Origin: Candidatus Proximibacter danicus
GTDB lineage: Bacteria; Pseudomonadota; Gammaproteobacteria; Burkholderiales; Rhodocyclaceae
Reading direction: 5' to 3'
Length of the DNA stretch: 64,000 nucleotides
Assembly: GCA_016710885.1 (NCBI GenBank)
Contig: JADJUC010000007.1
Location: 62,001 to 126,000, forward strand
A program made the position numbers and the translations under genes. Shown here piece by piece: positions 1 to 8,804 of this stretch. Position 1 is the first letter of the stretch. Each line of letters starts with the position of its first letter. The notes under the pieces are model-generated. The model was not told the origin of the DNA. It was given only the letters and a program-made list of their open reading frames with translations, and did no database searches.

Positions 1-1092
1 CAGCCCGAGCATGTCGTGAACTACTTCTTCTTCGTTGCCGAAGAAGTGCGCGAGATCATGGCCCAGCTCGGTATCCGCAAGTTCGACGACCTGATCGGCC
101 GTGCCGACCTGCTCGACATGAAGGCGGGCATCGAGCACTGGAAGGCCAAGGGTCTCGACTTCAGCAAGATCTTCTATCAGCCGGCCGTCCCGGCCGATGT
201 GCCGCGCCTGCATGCTGAAGTGCAGGACCATGGCCTGGCCAAGGCGCTTGACCACCAGTTCATCGAACTGGCCAAGCCGGCCCTCGAAAAGGGGCAGAAG
301 GTCACCATCGAGCTGCCGATCAAGAACGTCAACCGCACCGCCGGCACCATGCTCTCTGGCGAAGTGGCCAAGCACTACGGCCACGCCGGCCTGCCCGACA
401 ACACCATCCACGTCAAACTGACCGGTACCGCCGGTCAGAGCTTCGGTGCTTTCCTGGCCAAGGGCGTCACGCTCGAACTGACCGGCGAAGGCAACGACTA
501 CGTCGGCAAGGGTCTCTCCGGTGGCCGCATCATCATCAAGCCAAGCGCCGACTTCCGCTGCGACACGACGCAGAACATCATCGTCGGCAACACCGTGATG
601 TACGGCGCCATCGCTGGTGAGTCGTACTTCGCTGGCGTCGGTGGCGAACGCTTCTGCGTACGCAACTCCGGTGCTACTGCGGTCGTTGAAGGCGTGGGCG
701 ACCACGGTTGCGAGTACATGACCGGTGGCACGGTCGTCGTGCTCGGCGATACCGGCCGCAACTTCGCAGCCGGCATGTCCGGCGGCATTGCCTACGTGCT
801 CGACGAAGACGGCAGCTTCAAAAGCCGTTGCAACCTGGCGCAGGTGGCACTCGAAAAAGTGCTGCCAGCCGCCAAGCAGCCGAAGGGTGAGCCGATGCAT
901 CGTGGCATCCCGGACGAGGAGCAGCTCAAGGATCTGGTCATGCGTCACGCCGAATTCACCGGCAGCGCAACGGCCAAGGCCATTCTCGCCAACTGGGATG
1001 TCTATCGCGACAAGTTCGTCAAAGTCTATCCGCACGAATACAAGCGCGCGCTGACCGAAATGGCCGCAGCGCAGCAGAAGGAAGCAGCATAA
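1..1092 (+). CDS. gltB: Glutamate synthase (NADPH) large subunit, C-terminal part
   Basis: The frame is open from base 1, so only the last 363 residues of a protein of about 1500 are present. The first ~25 residues (NYFFFVAEEVREIM) are the end of the FMN-binding synthase domain. The rest is the right-handed beta-helix GXGXG domain, seen in the repeated glycine-rich turns at residues ~165-270 (GKGLSGGRI, FAGVGGERF, GCEYMTGGT, AAGMSGGIA). In the family this subunit turns glutamine and 2-oxoglutarate into two glutamates, with ammonia channelled between sites. Its TAA shares one base with the ATG of gltD, so the two are translationally coupled. Confidence 0.97.
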   Translation, partial: QPEHVVNYFFFVAEEVREIMAQLGIRKFDDLIGRADLLDMKAGIEHWKAKGLDFSKIFYQPAVPADVPRLHAEVQDHGLAKALDHQFIELAKPALEKGQKVTIELPIKNVNRTAGTMLSGEVAKHYGHAGLPDNTIHVKLTGTAGQSFGAFLAKGVTLELTGEGNDYVGKGLSGGRIIIKPSADFRCDTTQNIIVGNTVMYGAIAGESYFAGVGGERFCVRNSGATAVVEGVGDHGCEYMTGGTVVVLGDTGRNFAAGMSGGIAYVLDEDGSFKSRCNLAQVALEKVLPAAKQPKGEPMHRGIPDEEQLKDLVMRHAEFTGSATAKAILANWDVYRDKFVKVYPHEYKRALTEMAAAQQKEAA

Positions 1093-2558
1093 TGGGAAAG
1101 CCAACTGGATTCCTCGAGTTCCAGCGCCTCTCCGAGGCCTATGAACCGGTCGAAAAGCGCGTTAAGCACTACAAGGAGTTTGTCGCCCATCTGTCGGATG
1201 CCGATGCCAAGGTGCAGGGCGCACGCTGCATGGATTGCGGCATCCCGTTCTGCAATACCGGTTGCCCGGTAAATAACATCATTCCCGACTGGAATGATCT
1301 TGTCTTCCGTGGCAACTTCAAGCAGGCGCTGGAAGTGCTGCATTCGACCAACAACTTCCCCGAATTTACCGGCCGCATCTGTCCAGCGCCGTGCGAAGCT
1401 GCCTGCACGCTGGGTATCAACATTGAGCCGGTGGGCATCAAGTCGATCGAGCATTTCATCATCGACAAGGGCTGGGAAAACGGCTGGGTCAAGCCGCAAG
1501 TCGCTGCGCAGAAGACCGGCAAGAAGGTTGCCGTCGTCGGTTCCGGCCCGGCCGGTCTGGCTGCTGCCCAGCAACTGGCGCGCGCCGGCCACGACGTGAC
1601 GGTGTTCGAAAAGAACAGCCGCATCGGCGGCCTGCTGCGCTACGGCATCCCCGATTTCAAGCTGGACAAGGCCATCATCGACCGCCGCATGCAGCAGATG
1701 GAAGCCGAGGGCGTCAAGTTCCGCACCAAGGTCGTGGTCGGTTCGAAGGACATGCCGGCTGGCACCATCAACGACGCGACCGAAGTCGTGACCGCCGAGC
1801 AACTGAACAAGGAATTCGATGCGGTCGTGCTGGCCGGTGGTTCGGAAGTGCCGCGCGAGTTGCCGATCCCGGGCCGCGAGCTGAAGGGCACCTACGCTGC
1901 GCTCGAGTTCCTGATCCCGCAGAACAAGGAAGTCGCCGGTGACGGCGCCAACCCGATCAACGTCAAGGGCAAGCACGTCGTTGTCATCGGCGGTGGCGAT
2001 ACCGGCTCCGACTGCGTCGGCACATCCAACCGCCATGGCGCGGCCTCGGTGACCCAGTTCGAACTGATGCCGATGCCGCCGGAGCAGGAAAATACGGCGC
2101 TGACCTGGCCGTACTGGCCGTACAAGCTGCGCACCTCTTCGTCGCATGAAGAGGGTGTCGAGCGTGACTTCGCCGTAGCCACCAAGGAACTGGTTGGCGA
2201 CGGCAAGGGCGGCATCAAGGCGCTGAAGGCTGTTCGCGTCGAGTGGAAGGACGGCAAGATGAGCGAAGTGCCGGCTTCGGAATTCGAACTCAAGGCCGAC
2301 TACGTCTTCCTGGCCATGGGTTTCACCAACCCGGTGTCGCCGATGCTTGAAGCCTTCGGGGTGACCAAGGACAGCCGTGGCAATGCCAAGGCAAGTACCG
2401 ACGGAGATGGCTGCTATGCGACCAATGTGCCGAAAGTCTTTGCTGCCGGCGACGTGCGCCGTGGGCAGTCGCTGGTCGTCTGGGCCATTCGTGAGGGCCG
2501 TCAGGCCGCTCGTGAGGTCGATGCCTTCCTGATGGGCAAATCAGACCTGCCGCGCTGA
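1092..2558 (+). CDS. gltD: Glutamate synthase small subunit
   Basis: This 488-residue protein supplies electrons from NADPH to GltB through FAD and 4Fe-4S clusters. The N-terminus has the cluster cysteines (CMDCGIPFCNTGCP, then CPAPCEAAC). An FAD-binding GxGxxG follows (VVGSGPAGLAAAQQLARAG), then a second dinucleotide site (VIGGGDTGSDC), and a C-terminal flavin-contact segment (FAAGDVRRGQSLVVWAI). Length and order match the bacterial family. The start overlaps the gltB stop by one base (TAATG), and a strong terminator follows, so gltBD ends a transcription unit here. Confidence 0.97.
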   Translation: MGKPTGFLEFQRLSEAYEPVEKRVKHYKEFVAHLSDADAKVQGARCMDCGIPFCNTGCPVNNIIPDWNDLVFRGNFKQALEVLHSTNNFPEFTGRICPAPCEAACTLGINIEPVGIKSIEHFIIDKGWENGWVKPQVAAQKTGKKVAVVGSGPAGLAAAQQLARAGHDVTVFEKNSRIGGLLRYGIPDFKLDKAIIDRRMQQMEAEGVKFRTKVVVGSKDMPAGTINDATEVVTAEQLNKEFDAVVLAGGSEVPRELPIPGRELKGTYAALEFLIPQNKEVAGDGANPINVKGKHVVVIGGGDTGSDCVGTSNRHGAASVTQFELMPMPPEQENTALTWPYWPYKLRTSSSHEEGVERDFAVATKELVGDGKGGIKALKAVRVEWKDGKMSEVPASEFELKADYVFLAMGFTNPVSPMLEAFGVTKDSRGNAKASTDGDGCYATNVPKVFAAGDVRRGQSLVVWAIREGRQAAREVDAFLMGKSDLPR

Positions 2559-2575
2559 TTCCCTGCGCAGCGAAT

Positions 2576-2613
2576 AAAACCCCGCTCAGGCCTTGCCGCA
2601 GCGGGGTTTTTCT
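2576..2613 (+). terminator. Rho-independent terminator after gltD
   Basis: A GC stem (ACCCCGC at about 2579-2585 pairing with GCGGGGT at 2601-2607) is flanked by A on the left and followed by a run of T. It lies 18 bases after the gltD stop and before a separately transcribed membrane-protein gene. Confidence 0.85.
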
Positions 2614-2670
2614 TTTTTCGGGGCTGCCCTTGTGGCATAGTTACGCATACTCTGGCCGGGGGAGGTCGAT

Positions 2671-3411
2671 ATGAATGCGGAATTGCAGAAATCCATGCAG
2701 GTAACGGGTATGGTTGGCGGGCTGGACGGCTACATGCTGATGATTCTCGGCATCATGGTGCTGGCAGGCATATTGGGCGGTGTCGCCAATTATTTCCTCT
2801 CGGATCGCCAAGGCGAATTGTCGTCGCGCGACGGCATCAAGTACTCGGTCCTCGGCATCATCGCAGCGCTAACCGTGCCGCTCTTCCTCAACATGATTTC
2901 CAGCAACCTGCTGGAAGCTGCGCGTACCCGCCCGGTCGACTTCTTCGTCTTTGCCGGCTTCTGCCTGATCTACGTAGTGGCTTCGCGCCGCGTGTTCGAG
3001 AACGCCGCCAACAAGCTGCTGTCGCAGCTCGACCAGGTCAAGCGCGACGTCAACCACCTCAAACAGCAGAAGCATGAAGCGCCACCGCCGGTGGTGGTTC
3101 GTGAAGAGGCGCCAGCTGCAGTGGAGCCGGCGGCGAAGGCCGAACCGCCGAAGGAGTCGCTGTCATACAACGATATCGAAATCCTGCGCGCCATTGCCGA
3201 GGAAAACTACGTCTATGGCAACCTCGTCGGCCTGACCGACAAGACCGGCCTTGGCCGTGATCTGGTCAGCAACCGCCTGACCGTGCTCAAGAACCTCGGC
3301 ATCATCGAGACCCGCATCAGCGACAAGAACGTCCTGCACTGGTATGTCTCACCGCGAGGCAAGCAGATGCTTGGCGAGATACTCGCCCAGGGCGAACGCA
3401 AGAGCGCCTGA
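2671..3411 (+). CDS. Three-TM membrane protein with C-terminal winged helix
   Basis: Of 246 residues, three hydrophobic segments lie at about 20-43, 56-78 and 88-108. A charged helical stretch with coiled-coil character follows (~109-133), then a Pro/Ala-rich linker (~134-160). The C-terminal ~80 residues look like a winged helix-turn-helix: helices around SYNDIEILRAIAEENYVYG and LVSNRLTVLKNLGIIETR, then a wing and RGKQMLGEI. This suggests membrane-tethered DNA- or protein-binding. It may belong to the YEATS-associated three-TM proteins, but that is from memory and uncertain. It is monocistronic, between the gltD terminator and the 3428-3491 repeat. Confidence 0.75.
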   Translation: MNAELQKSMQVTGMVGGLDGYMLMILGIMVLAGILGGVANYFLSDRQGELSSRDGIKYSVLGIIAALTVPLFLNMISSNLLEAARTRPVDFFVFAGFCLIYVVASRRVFENAANKLLSQLDQVKRDVNHLKQQKHEAPPPVVVREEAPAAVEPAAKAEPPKESLSYNDIEILRAIAEENYVYGNLVGLTDKTGLGRDLVSNRLTVLKNLGIIETRISDKNVLHWYVSPRGKQMLGEILAQGERKSA

Positions 3412-3427
3412 TTTGCGGAAGATTCAT

Positions 3428-3492
3428 AACCACGAAGGGCACAAAGAACAGCAGTTCGGAAATCTTCGTGTCCTTCGTGCCCTTCGTGGTTA
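3428..3492. repeat. Inverted CACGAAGG-type intergenic repeat
   Basis: A 19-base left arm (3428-3446) and right arm (3473-3491) are complementary apart from one base, with 26 bases between. The right arm continues inward so that three CTTCGTG units stand in tandem (from ~3464). Repeats of this CACGAAGG type occur between genes in many proteobacterial genomes. It sits between the winged-helix gene and glmU and could also fold as an RNA hairpin. Confidence 0.75.
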
Positions 3493-3514
3493 ATTTCTTT
3501 TTCCGATAATTCGC

Positions 3515-4891
3515 ATGAAACTCAACGTCGTCATCCTCGCTGCCGGTCAAGGCAAGCGCATGCATTCCAATCTGCCCAAGGTGCTGCATCCGATTGCCGG
3601 CAAGGCGCTGGTGCAGCATGTCATCGACACGGCGCGCGCGCTTTCTCCCGTTCGTCTCTGTGTCGTCTATGGCCACGGGGGCGATGCCGTTCGCGCAGCG
3701 TTGCCGGCTGACGATCTGGCCTGGGCCTTGCAGGAACCGCAGTTGGGTACCGGTCATGCGGTGCAACAGGCATTGCCTCACCTTGCCGGGGATGGCGTGA
3801 CGCTGGTGCTCTATGGCGACGTGCCGCTGACCCGCGCCGAGACGCTCAAGCGTCTGCTCGATGCAGCGCAGGACGGCCTCGCCGTGCTCACCGTGGAGCT
3901 TGCCAACCCGACCGGCTACGGCCGCATCGTACGCAATGCAGCCGGCCACGTCGTGCGCATCGTCGAACAGAAGGATGCGTCGGCCGCGGAAAAAACCATC
4001 CGCGAAGTGAACACCGGCATCATGGCCATTCCCACAGCACGCCTTGCTGGCTGGCTGGCCGGTCTGTCGAACAACAACGCCCAGGGTGAGTATTACCTCA
4101 CCGATGTAATCGCCGCAGCGGTCGCCGAAGGCGTGCCGGTCAGCGCCGTCCAGCCCGAAGGTAAAGACTCCGAATGGGAAGTGCTGGGCGTGAACAGCAA
4201 GGTGCAGCTCGCCGAACTGGAACGCGTGCAGCAGCGGCGCATCGCCGATACCCTGCTCGAATCCGGTGTCCGTCTGGCCGACCCCGCACGTATTGACGTG
4301 CGCGGCCAGCTCACCTGCGGCCGTGACGTGGCCATCGACGTTAACTGCGTTTTCGAGGGGCTGGTCGAACTGGCGGATGCCGTCGATATCGGCCCCAACT
4401 GTGTGCTGAAAAACGCAAAGGTCGGCCCCGGCACCCGCATCGCCGCCTTCAGCCACCTTGAGGATTCGCTGGTCGGTCCGGATTGCATCATCGGCCCGTA
4501 TGCCCGCCTGCGCCCCGGCGCCGAGCTTGGCCCCGAGGTGCATATCGGCAATTTTGTCGAAATCAAGAACAGCAAGATCGCTGCGCAGTCGAAGGCCAAC
4601 CATCTGGCCTACATCGGCGATGCCCGCATCGGCGAGCGCGTCAATGTCGGTGCCGGCACCATCACCTGCAACTACGACGGCGCCAACAAGCACCTGACAG
4701 TGATCGAGGACGATGCCTTCATCGGTTCCGATACGCAGCTCGTAGCCCCTGTGACTGTCGGGCGTGGCGCCACGCTCGGGGCCGGCACGACGCTGACCAA
4801 GGATGCTCCTCCGAATGCACTGACGGTTTCGCGTGCGAAACAGATCAGTCTTGCCGGTTGGCAGCGACCGGTCAAACAACCGAAGAAATGA
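3515..4891 (+). CDS. glmU: GlmU, bifunctional GlcNAc-1-P uridyltransferase / GlcN-1-P acetyltransferase
   Basis: It makes UDP-GlcNAc for peptidoglycan and lipopolysaccharide in two steps. The N-terminal half is a nucleotidyltransferase: VVILAAGQGKRMHSNLPKVL at the start is the nucleotide-binding loop, and LYGDVPL carries the metal-binding Asp. The C-terminal half (from about residue 250) is a left-handed beta-helix of hexapeptide repeats with the acetyltransferase motif NFVEIKNSKI and YIGDARIGERVNVGAGTITCNYDG. The 458-residue length is standard. It precedes glmS by 8 bases, giving the hexosamine pathway pair. Confidence 0.98.
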   Translation: MKLNVVILAAGQGKRMHSNLPKVLHPIAGKALVQHVIDTARALSPVRLCVVYGHGGDAVRAALPADDLAWALQEPQLGTGHAVQQALPHLAGDGVTLVLYGDVPLTRAETLKRLLDAAQDGLAVLTVELANPTGYGRIVRNAAGHVVRIVEQKDASAAEKTIREVNTGIMAIPTARLAGWLAGLSNNNAQGEYYLTDVIAAAVAEGVPVSAVQPEGKDSEWEVLGVNSKVQLAELERVQQRRIADTLLESGVRLADPARIDVRGQLTCGRDVAIDVNCVFEGLVELADAVDIGPNCVLKNAKVGPGTRIAAFSHLEDSLVGPDCIIGPYARLRPGAELGPEVHIGNFVEIKNSKIAAQSKANHLAYIGDARIGERVNVGAGTITCNYDGANKHLTVIEDDAFIGSDTQLVAPVTVGRGATLGAGTTLTKDAPPNALTVSRAKQISLAGWQRPVKQPKK

Positions 4892-4899
4892 GTTGATCC

Positions 4900-6728
4900 A
4901 TGTGTGGAATTGTCGCCGCGGTCGCTAACCGCAACGTTGTCCCCGTCCTGCTTGAAGGCCTGCGCAAGCTTGAATATCGCGGCTACGATTCCGCCGGCCT
5001 GGCTGTCCTCAACGGAGCGGTTTGCTGCGCCTGCGCTCGGTCGGCCGCGTCGCCGAGCTGGCGGCGCAGGCTGAGGCCACGCAAGCCACCGGTCACACCG
5101 GTATCGCCCATACCCGCTGGGCTACGCACGGCGTACCTTCCGAGCGCAATGCGCACCCCCACATCTCGGGCGGTCTGGCCGTCGTACACAACGGCATCAT
5201 CGAAAACCATGAGGCTTTGCGCGAAGCTCTGAAGGCCGATGGCTACGTATTTACCTCGGATACCGATACCGAAGTCGTTGCCCACCTCGTCGAAAAGAAA
5301 CTGCGCAATACCCCTGATCTGTTCGTCGCCGTGCGCGAGGCGCTGGCCGAACTGCAGGGCGCCTACGCCCTGGCCGTGATGCGGGAGAGCGATCCGGACC
5401 ATGTTGTCGTTGCCCGTGAGGGTTCGCCCCTGCTGCTCGGGTTGGCCGATGACGGTTGCTATGCGGCGTCTGACGCCTCGGCACTACTGCAGGTTACTCG
5501 GCGCATGGTCTATCTGGAAAACGGCGACTGCGCCGAAATCCGTCGCAATGGCGTACGTATCTGCCGTGTCGATGGCACGCCCGTTGAGCGTGCGGTCATC
5601 GAATCGCAGCTTTCTGCCGATGCGGTCGAACTCGGCATTTACGATCACTACATGCAGAAGGAAATCTTCGAGCAGCCGGATGCGCTGGCCAATACGCTGG
5701 AGATGGTCGGCGCTGCCAAAAGCCTGCAGCCGGGTCTGTTCGGTGCCGAGGCTGAATCCGTGCTTGGCGGTGCGCGGCAGGTGTTGATCCTGGCTTGCGG
5801 CACCAGCTGGCACGCCGGCCTGGTTGCTCGCTACTGGCTGGAAGCCATCGCCGGCATTCCCTGTTCGGTCGAAATCGCCAGCGAGTATCGCTATCGCGAC
5901 AGCGTGCCCGATCCGGCAACGCTGGTTGTCACCATTTCCCAGTCCGGCGAAACAGCCGATACGCTGGCCGCACTGCAGCATGCCAAGTCTCTCGGCATGG
6001 CGCGCACGCTGGCCATCTGCAACGTTCCGGAATCGTCGCTGGTGCGCGAAACGGCCTTGCGCTTCATTACCCGCGCCGGCCCCGAAATCGGGGTTGCCTC
6101 GACCAAGGCGTTCACCACGCAACTCGCCGCCCTGTACCTGCTGACGCTGGTCATGGCCAAACTGCGCGGACGCCTCGATGCGGAAACCGAAGTCCGAGAA
6201 CTGAAAGCCTTGCGCCACGTGCCGGCTGCCGTGCAGCGGGTGCTTGCACTCGAACCGGAGATCAAGGCCTGGGCGCAACTGTTCGCCGCCAAGCAGCACG
6301 CCCTGTTCCTCGGGCGCGGCCGGCACTATCCGATTGCCCTGGAAGGCGCGCTCAAGCTCAAGGAAATCTCCTACATCCACGCCGAGGCTTATCCCGCGGG
6401 CGAGTTGAAGCATGGTCCGCTGGCGCTGGTGGACAAAGAGATGCCAGTTATCGCCGTGGCCCCGAACGACACCTTGCTGGAAAAGCTGAAGTCGAACCTG
6501 CAGGAAGTGAAGGCGCGCGGCGGCGAGCTGTTCGTATTTGCCGATGCCGATTCGGAAATCAGCGCTTCCGAAGGCGTGCACGTGTTGCGTCTGCCGGAGC
6601 ACTACGGTGCGCTGTCAGCGCTGCTGCATGTCGTACCCCTGCAGCTCTTCTCGTACCACGTCGCACTGGTCAAGGGCACCGACGTGGACAAGCCGCGCAA
6701 CCTCGCCAAGTCGGTGACGGTCGAGTAA
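4900..6728 (+). pseudogene. glmS: GlmS, glutamine-fructose-6-phosphate aminotransferase, with one frameshift
   Basis: Two overlapping frames together encode a normal 609-residue GlmS. The first carries the catalytic N-terminal Cys (MCGIVAAVANRN) through EYRGYDSAGLAVLNG. The second begins at LLRLRSVGRV and contains the glutaminase remainder (GIAHTRWATHG, HNGIIEN), two SIS isomerase domains (CGTSWHAG, SQSGETADT, STKAFTTQ) and the terminal KPRNLAKSVTVE. The break is at 5011-5020, where one base, most simply a G of a GGG run, is missing. The enzyme makes glucosamine-6-P and is usually essential, so a sequencing error is more likely than a dead gene. No glmS ribozyme is seen upstream, as expected for this phylum. 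Confidence 0.93.
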
Positions 6729-6747
6729 TCCGAAGTCCGGTCGAAGA

Positions 6748-7374
6748 TCAGCCGATCGCGCGCAGGAATTCGCTGCGCAGTTGATCGGAGTCGGTGAAGC
6801 TGCCGGCAAAGGCTTGTGTCACCACGCGCTCGTCACCGCGCCGGTCCTCTCCCAGCAGCAGGCAAAGTTGTTCCGCCTCGACCACACAGGCGCCGCCGGC
6901 GGCGCGGCCATGTACCACGAGGGCGTCGGCAATATCGCGGGTCATCCATTCCTGGTAAGTGAACCGGTGGCCGATGGCATCTACCATGCGTGCGATGCGG
7001 CCAAACCCGTGCAGACGCCCGCCGGGGATGTAGGCGACGTGCGCCACGCCACGGAAGGGCACCAGATGGTGCGGGCAAACGCCATGCACGGCAATGCCGC
7101 GAATCACCACCATGTCCGAGCGCACATCCTCAAAACCATCGCCCAGCGCGGTGGCGGGGTCCATCTCGTAGCCGCCGAGCAGGCGCTTCTGCCATAGCTC
7201 CCGAACCCGTTGTGCGGTCCGGCCCATGTGCGCCATGTCCGGGGCAATGCCGCAGGCGGCCAGCAGGTCGGTAACGGCCTGTTCAAAAGCCGCCGGGTCA
7301 AAGGCGCCCTGGCGCGGGATGCCGATGCCGGAGCATGGCTTGCTGCTGGCGTGGGGTTCTTTGCAATCGCTCAT
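6748..7374 (-). CDS. folE: GTP cyclohydrolase I family protein, with an altered active site
   Basis: A 208-residue protein when started at the ATG at 7374; the open frame reaches further upstream but that part has no family similarity. The first step of tetrahydrofolate synthesis, GTP to dihydroneopterin triphosphate, is the family reaction. The zinc motif is present (C100, H102, H103 in VCPHHLVPFRG), as is the second zinc Cys (C171 in EAEQLCLLLG). The His two residues before that Cys, counted as catalytic in E. coli FolE, is Gln169 here, and the following Arg-rich loop differs. It may be a diverged paralogue. It is convergent with glmS. Confidence 0.85.
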   Translation of the reverse strand: MSDCKEPHASSKPCSGIGIPRQGAFDPAAFEQAVTDLLAACGIAPDMAHMGRTAQRVRELWQKRLLGGYEMDPATALGDGFEDVRSDMVVIRGIAVHGVCPHHLVPFRGVAHVAYIPGGRLHGFGRIARMVDAIGHRFTYQEWMTRDIADALVVHGRAAGGACVVEAEQLCLLLGEDRRGDERVVTQAFAGSFTDSDQLRSEFLRAIG

Positions 7375-7502
7375 GGGGCTGTCGTCCGGATTTGTCCTCG
7401 CCCAGTCTAGCCCGGAAGCGTGGAAAATGCCCTCGCCACGATGGCCTGCGGCACAAAAATGCCGGGAAGCGGCTGGCCGTGGTACGCTTGCCACTCTCTT
7501 AA

Positions 7503-7964
7503 ATGCTTCTGCCTCACGCAATGACCGTCTCGTCGCAACCTGCAGCGCCTTCCCCCATCCAATCCGCACGTGCCCTGCTCAAGCAGTTGCAAGAACAGTT
7601 CACCGTTTTTCGCGATTGCCAGCCGCTGGCTATCGGTGTCGACAAGCAATTGCATGCAGTGCTGCCGGATCTCGATCGCAAAACATTGCGTCTTGCCTTG
7701 CGCACGCACACGGCGTCGTTGCGTTATCTCAAGACGATGGAGAAGGCGAGCCAGCGTTTCGATCTCGAAGGCAATGCCGTCGCCGAAGTCACCGAAGAGC
7801 ACCGAGCGCACGCCACGACCACTCTGCGCGAGCGCTTTCGCAAGGAAGCCGAGCGGAAGCGCGCCCAAGCGGAAGCGGAGCGAGCTGCAAAGGCGGCGGA
7901 AAAAGCCGAGCAGCAGCATGCGGCCAAACTGAATCAACTCGCCGCCAAGTTTTCCAAGCGCTAG
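7503..7964 (+). CDS. ProQ/FinO-domain RNA-binding protein
   Basis: 153 residues from the ATG at 7503; the ATG at 7521 (MTVSSQP) is an alternative start. Residues ~18-105 resemble a ProQ/FinO RNA-chaperone domain: FRDCQPLAIGVDKQLHAVLP, then LRLALRTHTASLRYLKTM and RFDLEGNAVAEV. The C-terminal third is an Ala/Lys/Glu/Arg-rich basic helix typical of this family. Such proteins bind structured RNAs and small RNA-mRNA duplexes. It is divergent from folE, with about 130 bases between the starts, and ends at a shared bidirectional hairpin. Confidence 0.85.
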   Translation: MLLPHAMTVSSQPAAPSPIQSARALLKQLQEQFTVFRDCQPLAIGVDKQLHAVLPDLDRKTLRLALRTHTASLRYLKTMEKASQRFDLEGNAVAEVTEEHRAHATTTLRERFRKEAERKRAQAEAERAAKAAEKAEQQHAAKLNQLAAKFSKR

Positions 7965-7965
7965 A

Positions 7966-7995
7966 AAACAATACGGCGCCCGCAGGCGCCGTATT
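7966..7995. terminator. Bidirectional hairpin between proQ-like and dsbC-like genes
   Basis: A perfect 11-base stem (AATACGGCGCC at 7970-7980 with GGCGCCGTATT at 7985-7995) has a 4-base loop. On the minus strand it is followed by GTTTTC, so it fits best as a terminator for the leftward dsbC-like gene, though it lies right after the proQ-like stop too. Confidence 0.7.
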
Positions 7996-8037
7996 CAGTA
8001 TTCACCATTCAGCATTCCGCGCAGCAAATCCCTCTTG

Positions 8038-8745
8038 TTACTTGCCGGCCGTCTGCGCCAGCTTTTCCTCGATTTTCTGCAGCGGTACGGCGCCCGGGAT
8101 ACGTTCGCCGTCGGCAAAGAACAGGGTGGGCGTGCCGCTGATGTTCAGCTTGCGACCGAACTCCTGATTTTTGGTCACGGCACTGGTATCGCAGTCCGCG
8201 TTACCGCCAGGTGACTTGCCGTCTACCATCCAGTCGTTCCAAGCCTTGGCGCGATCCGACGCGCACCAGATCTGTTTCGACTTATCCACCGAGTCCTGCG
8301 ACAGGATCGGGTACAGGAAGGTGTAGATGGTGACGTTCTCGAGCTTCAGAAGCTCCTTGGCCAGCCGCTTGCAATAGCCGCAGTTTGGATCTTCGAACGA
8401 TGCCATCACGCGCTTGCCGTCGCCGCGCACCTGTTTCACTGCCTGGCCGAGCGGCAGGTCGTTCCACTTGATTGCCGTCAGCTTGTTGATGCGCTCCTGC
8501 GTCACGTTCTTCATCGACTTGCCGTCGATCAGCGGGCCGACGATGAAGGCGCTGCCCTTTTCATCCCCGTAGAGAATCTGGCCGTCGGCATAAATTTCGT
8601 AGAGGCCGAGATAGCCGGCCTTGGTGACGCTCTCTGCCTTGGTATTGAATTTCGCTTCGAAGTTTTTCTTCACCGAAGCTTCGTCGGCAAGCGCGGCGGT
8701 TGCGAGCGTGGCGCCGATCAGTGCCGGCAGCAGTTTTTTAAGCAT
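8038..8745 (-). CDS. dsbC: DsbC-like periplasmic thiol:disulfide interchange protein
   Basis: The start at 8745 is chosen because GGAGA lies 5 bases upstream, giving 235 residues. Residues 1-20 are a signal peptide ending ATAALA. A DsbC/G-type N-terminal dimerisation domain follows (GYLGLYEIYADGQILYGDEKG), then a thioredoxin fold with the redox pair C122-G-Y-C125 (DPNCGYCKRL) and the cis-Pro loop SGTPTLFFADG. A second Cys pair (WC, ADC) is also family-typical. In the periplasm it would isomerise wrong disulfides, for example in cytochrome c partners. It stands between a ubiquinone hydroxylase and the terminator. Confidence 0.93.
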   Translation of the reverse strand: MLKKLLPALIGATLATAALADEASVKKNFEAKFNTKAESVTKAGYLGLYEIYADGQILYGDEKGSAFIVGPLIDGKSMKNVTQERINKLTAIKWNDLPLGQAVKQVRGDGKRVMASFEDPNCGYCKRLAKELLKLENVTIYTFLYPILSQDSVDKSKQIWCASDRAKAWNDWMVDGKSPGGNADCDTSAVTKNQEFGRKLNISGTPTLFFADGERIPGAVPLQKIEEKLAQTAGK

Positions 8746-8804
8746 GCGGTTCTCCATGGGGGATGGGGTGATTCGGGTGATTGGGGTGGCACAGGGCGTC
8801 AAGG

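Noticed and set aside
3317..4879. A 520-codon minus-strand frame opposite glmU
   Set aside because: Shadow of glmU; the apparent His/Gly richness comes from glmU hexapeptide codons read backwards.
4870..4900. A glmS ribozyme or riboswitch before glmS
   Set aside because: Only 8 bases separate glmU from glmS, leaving no room; this element belongs to Gram-positive lineages.
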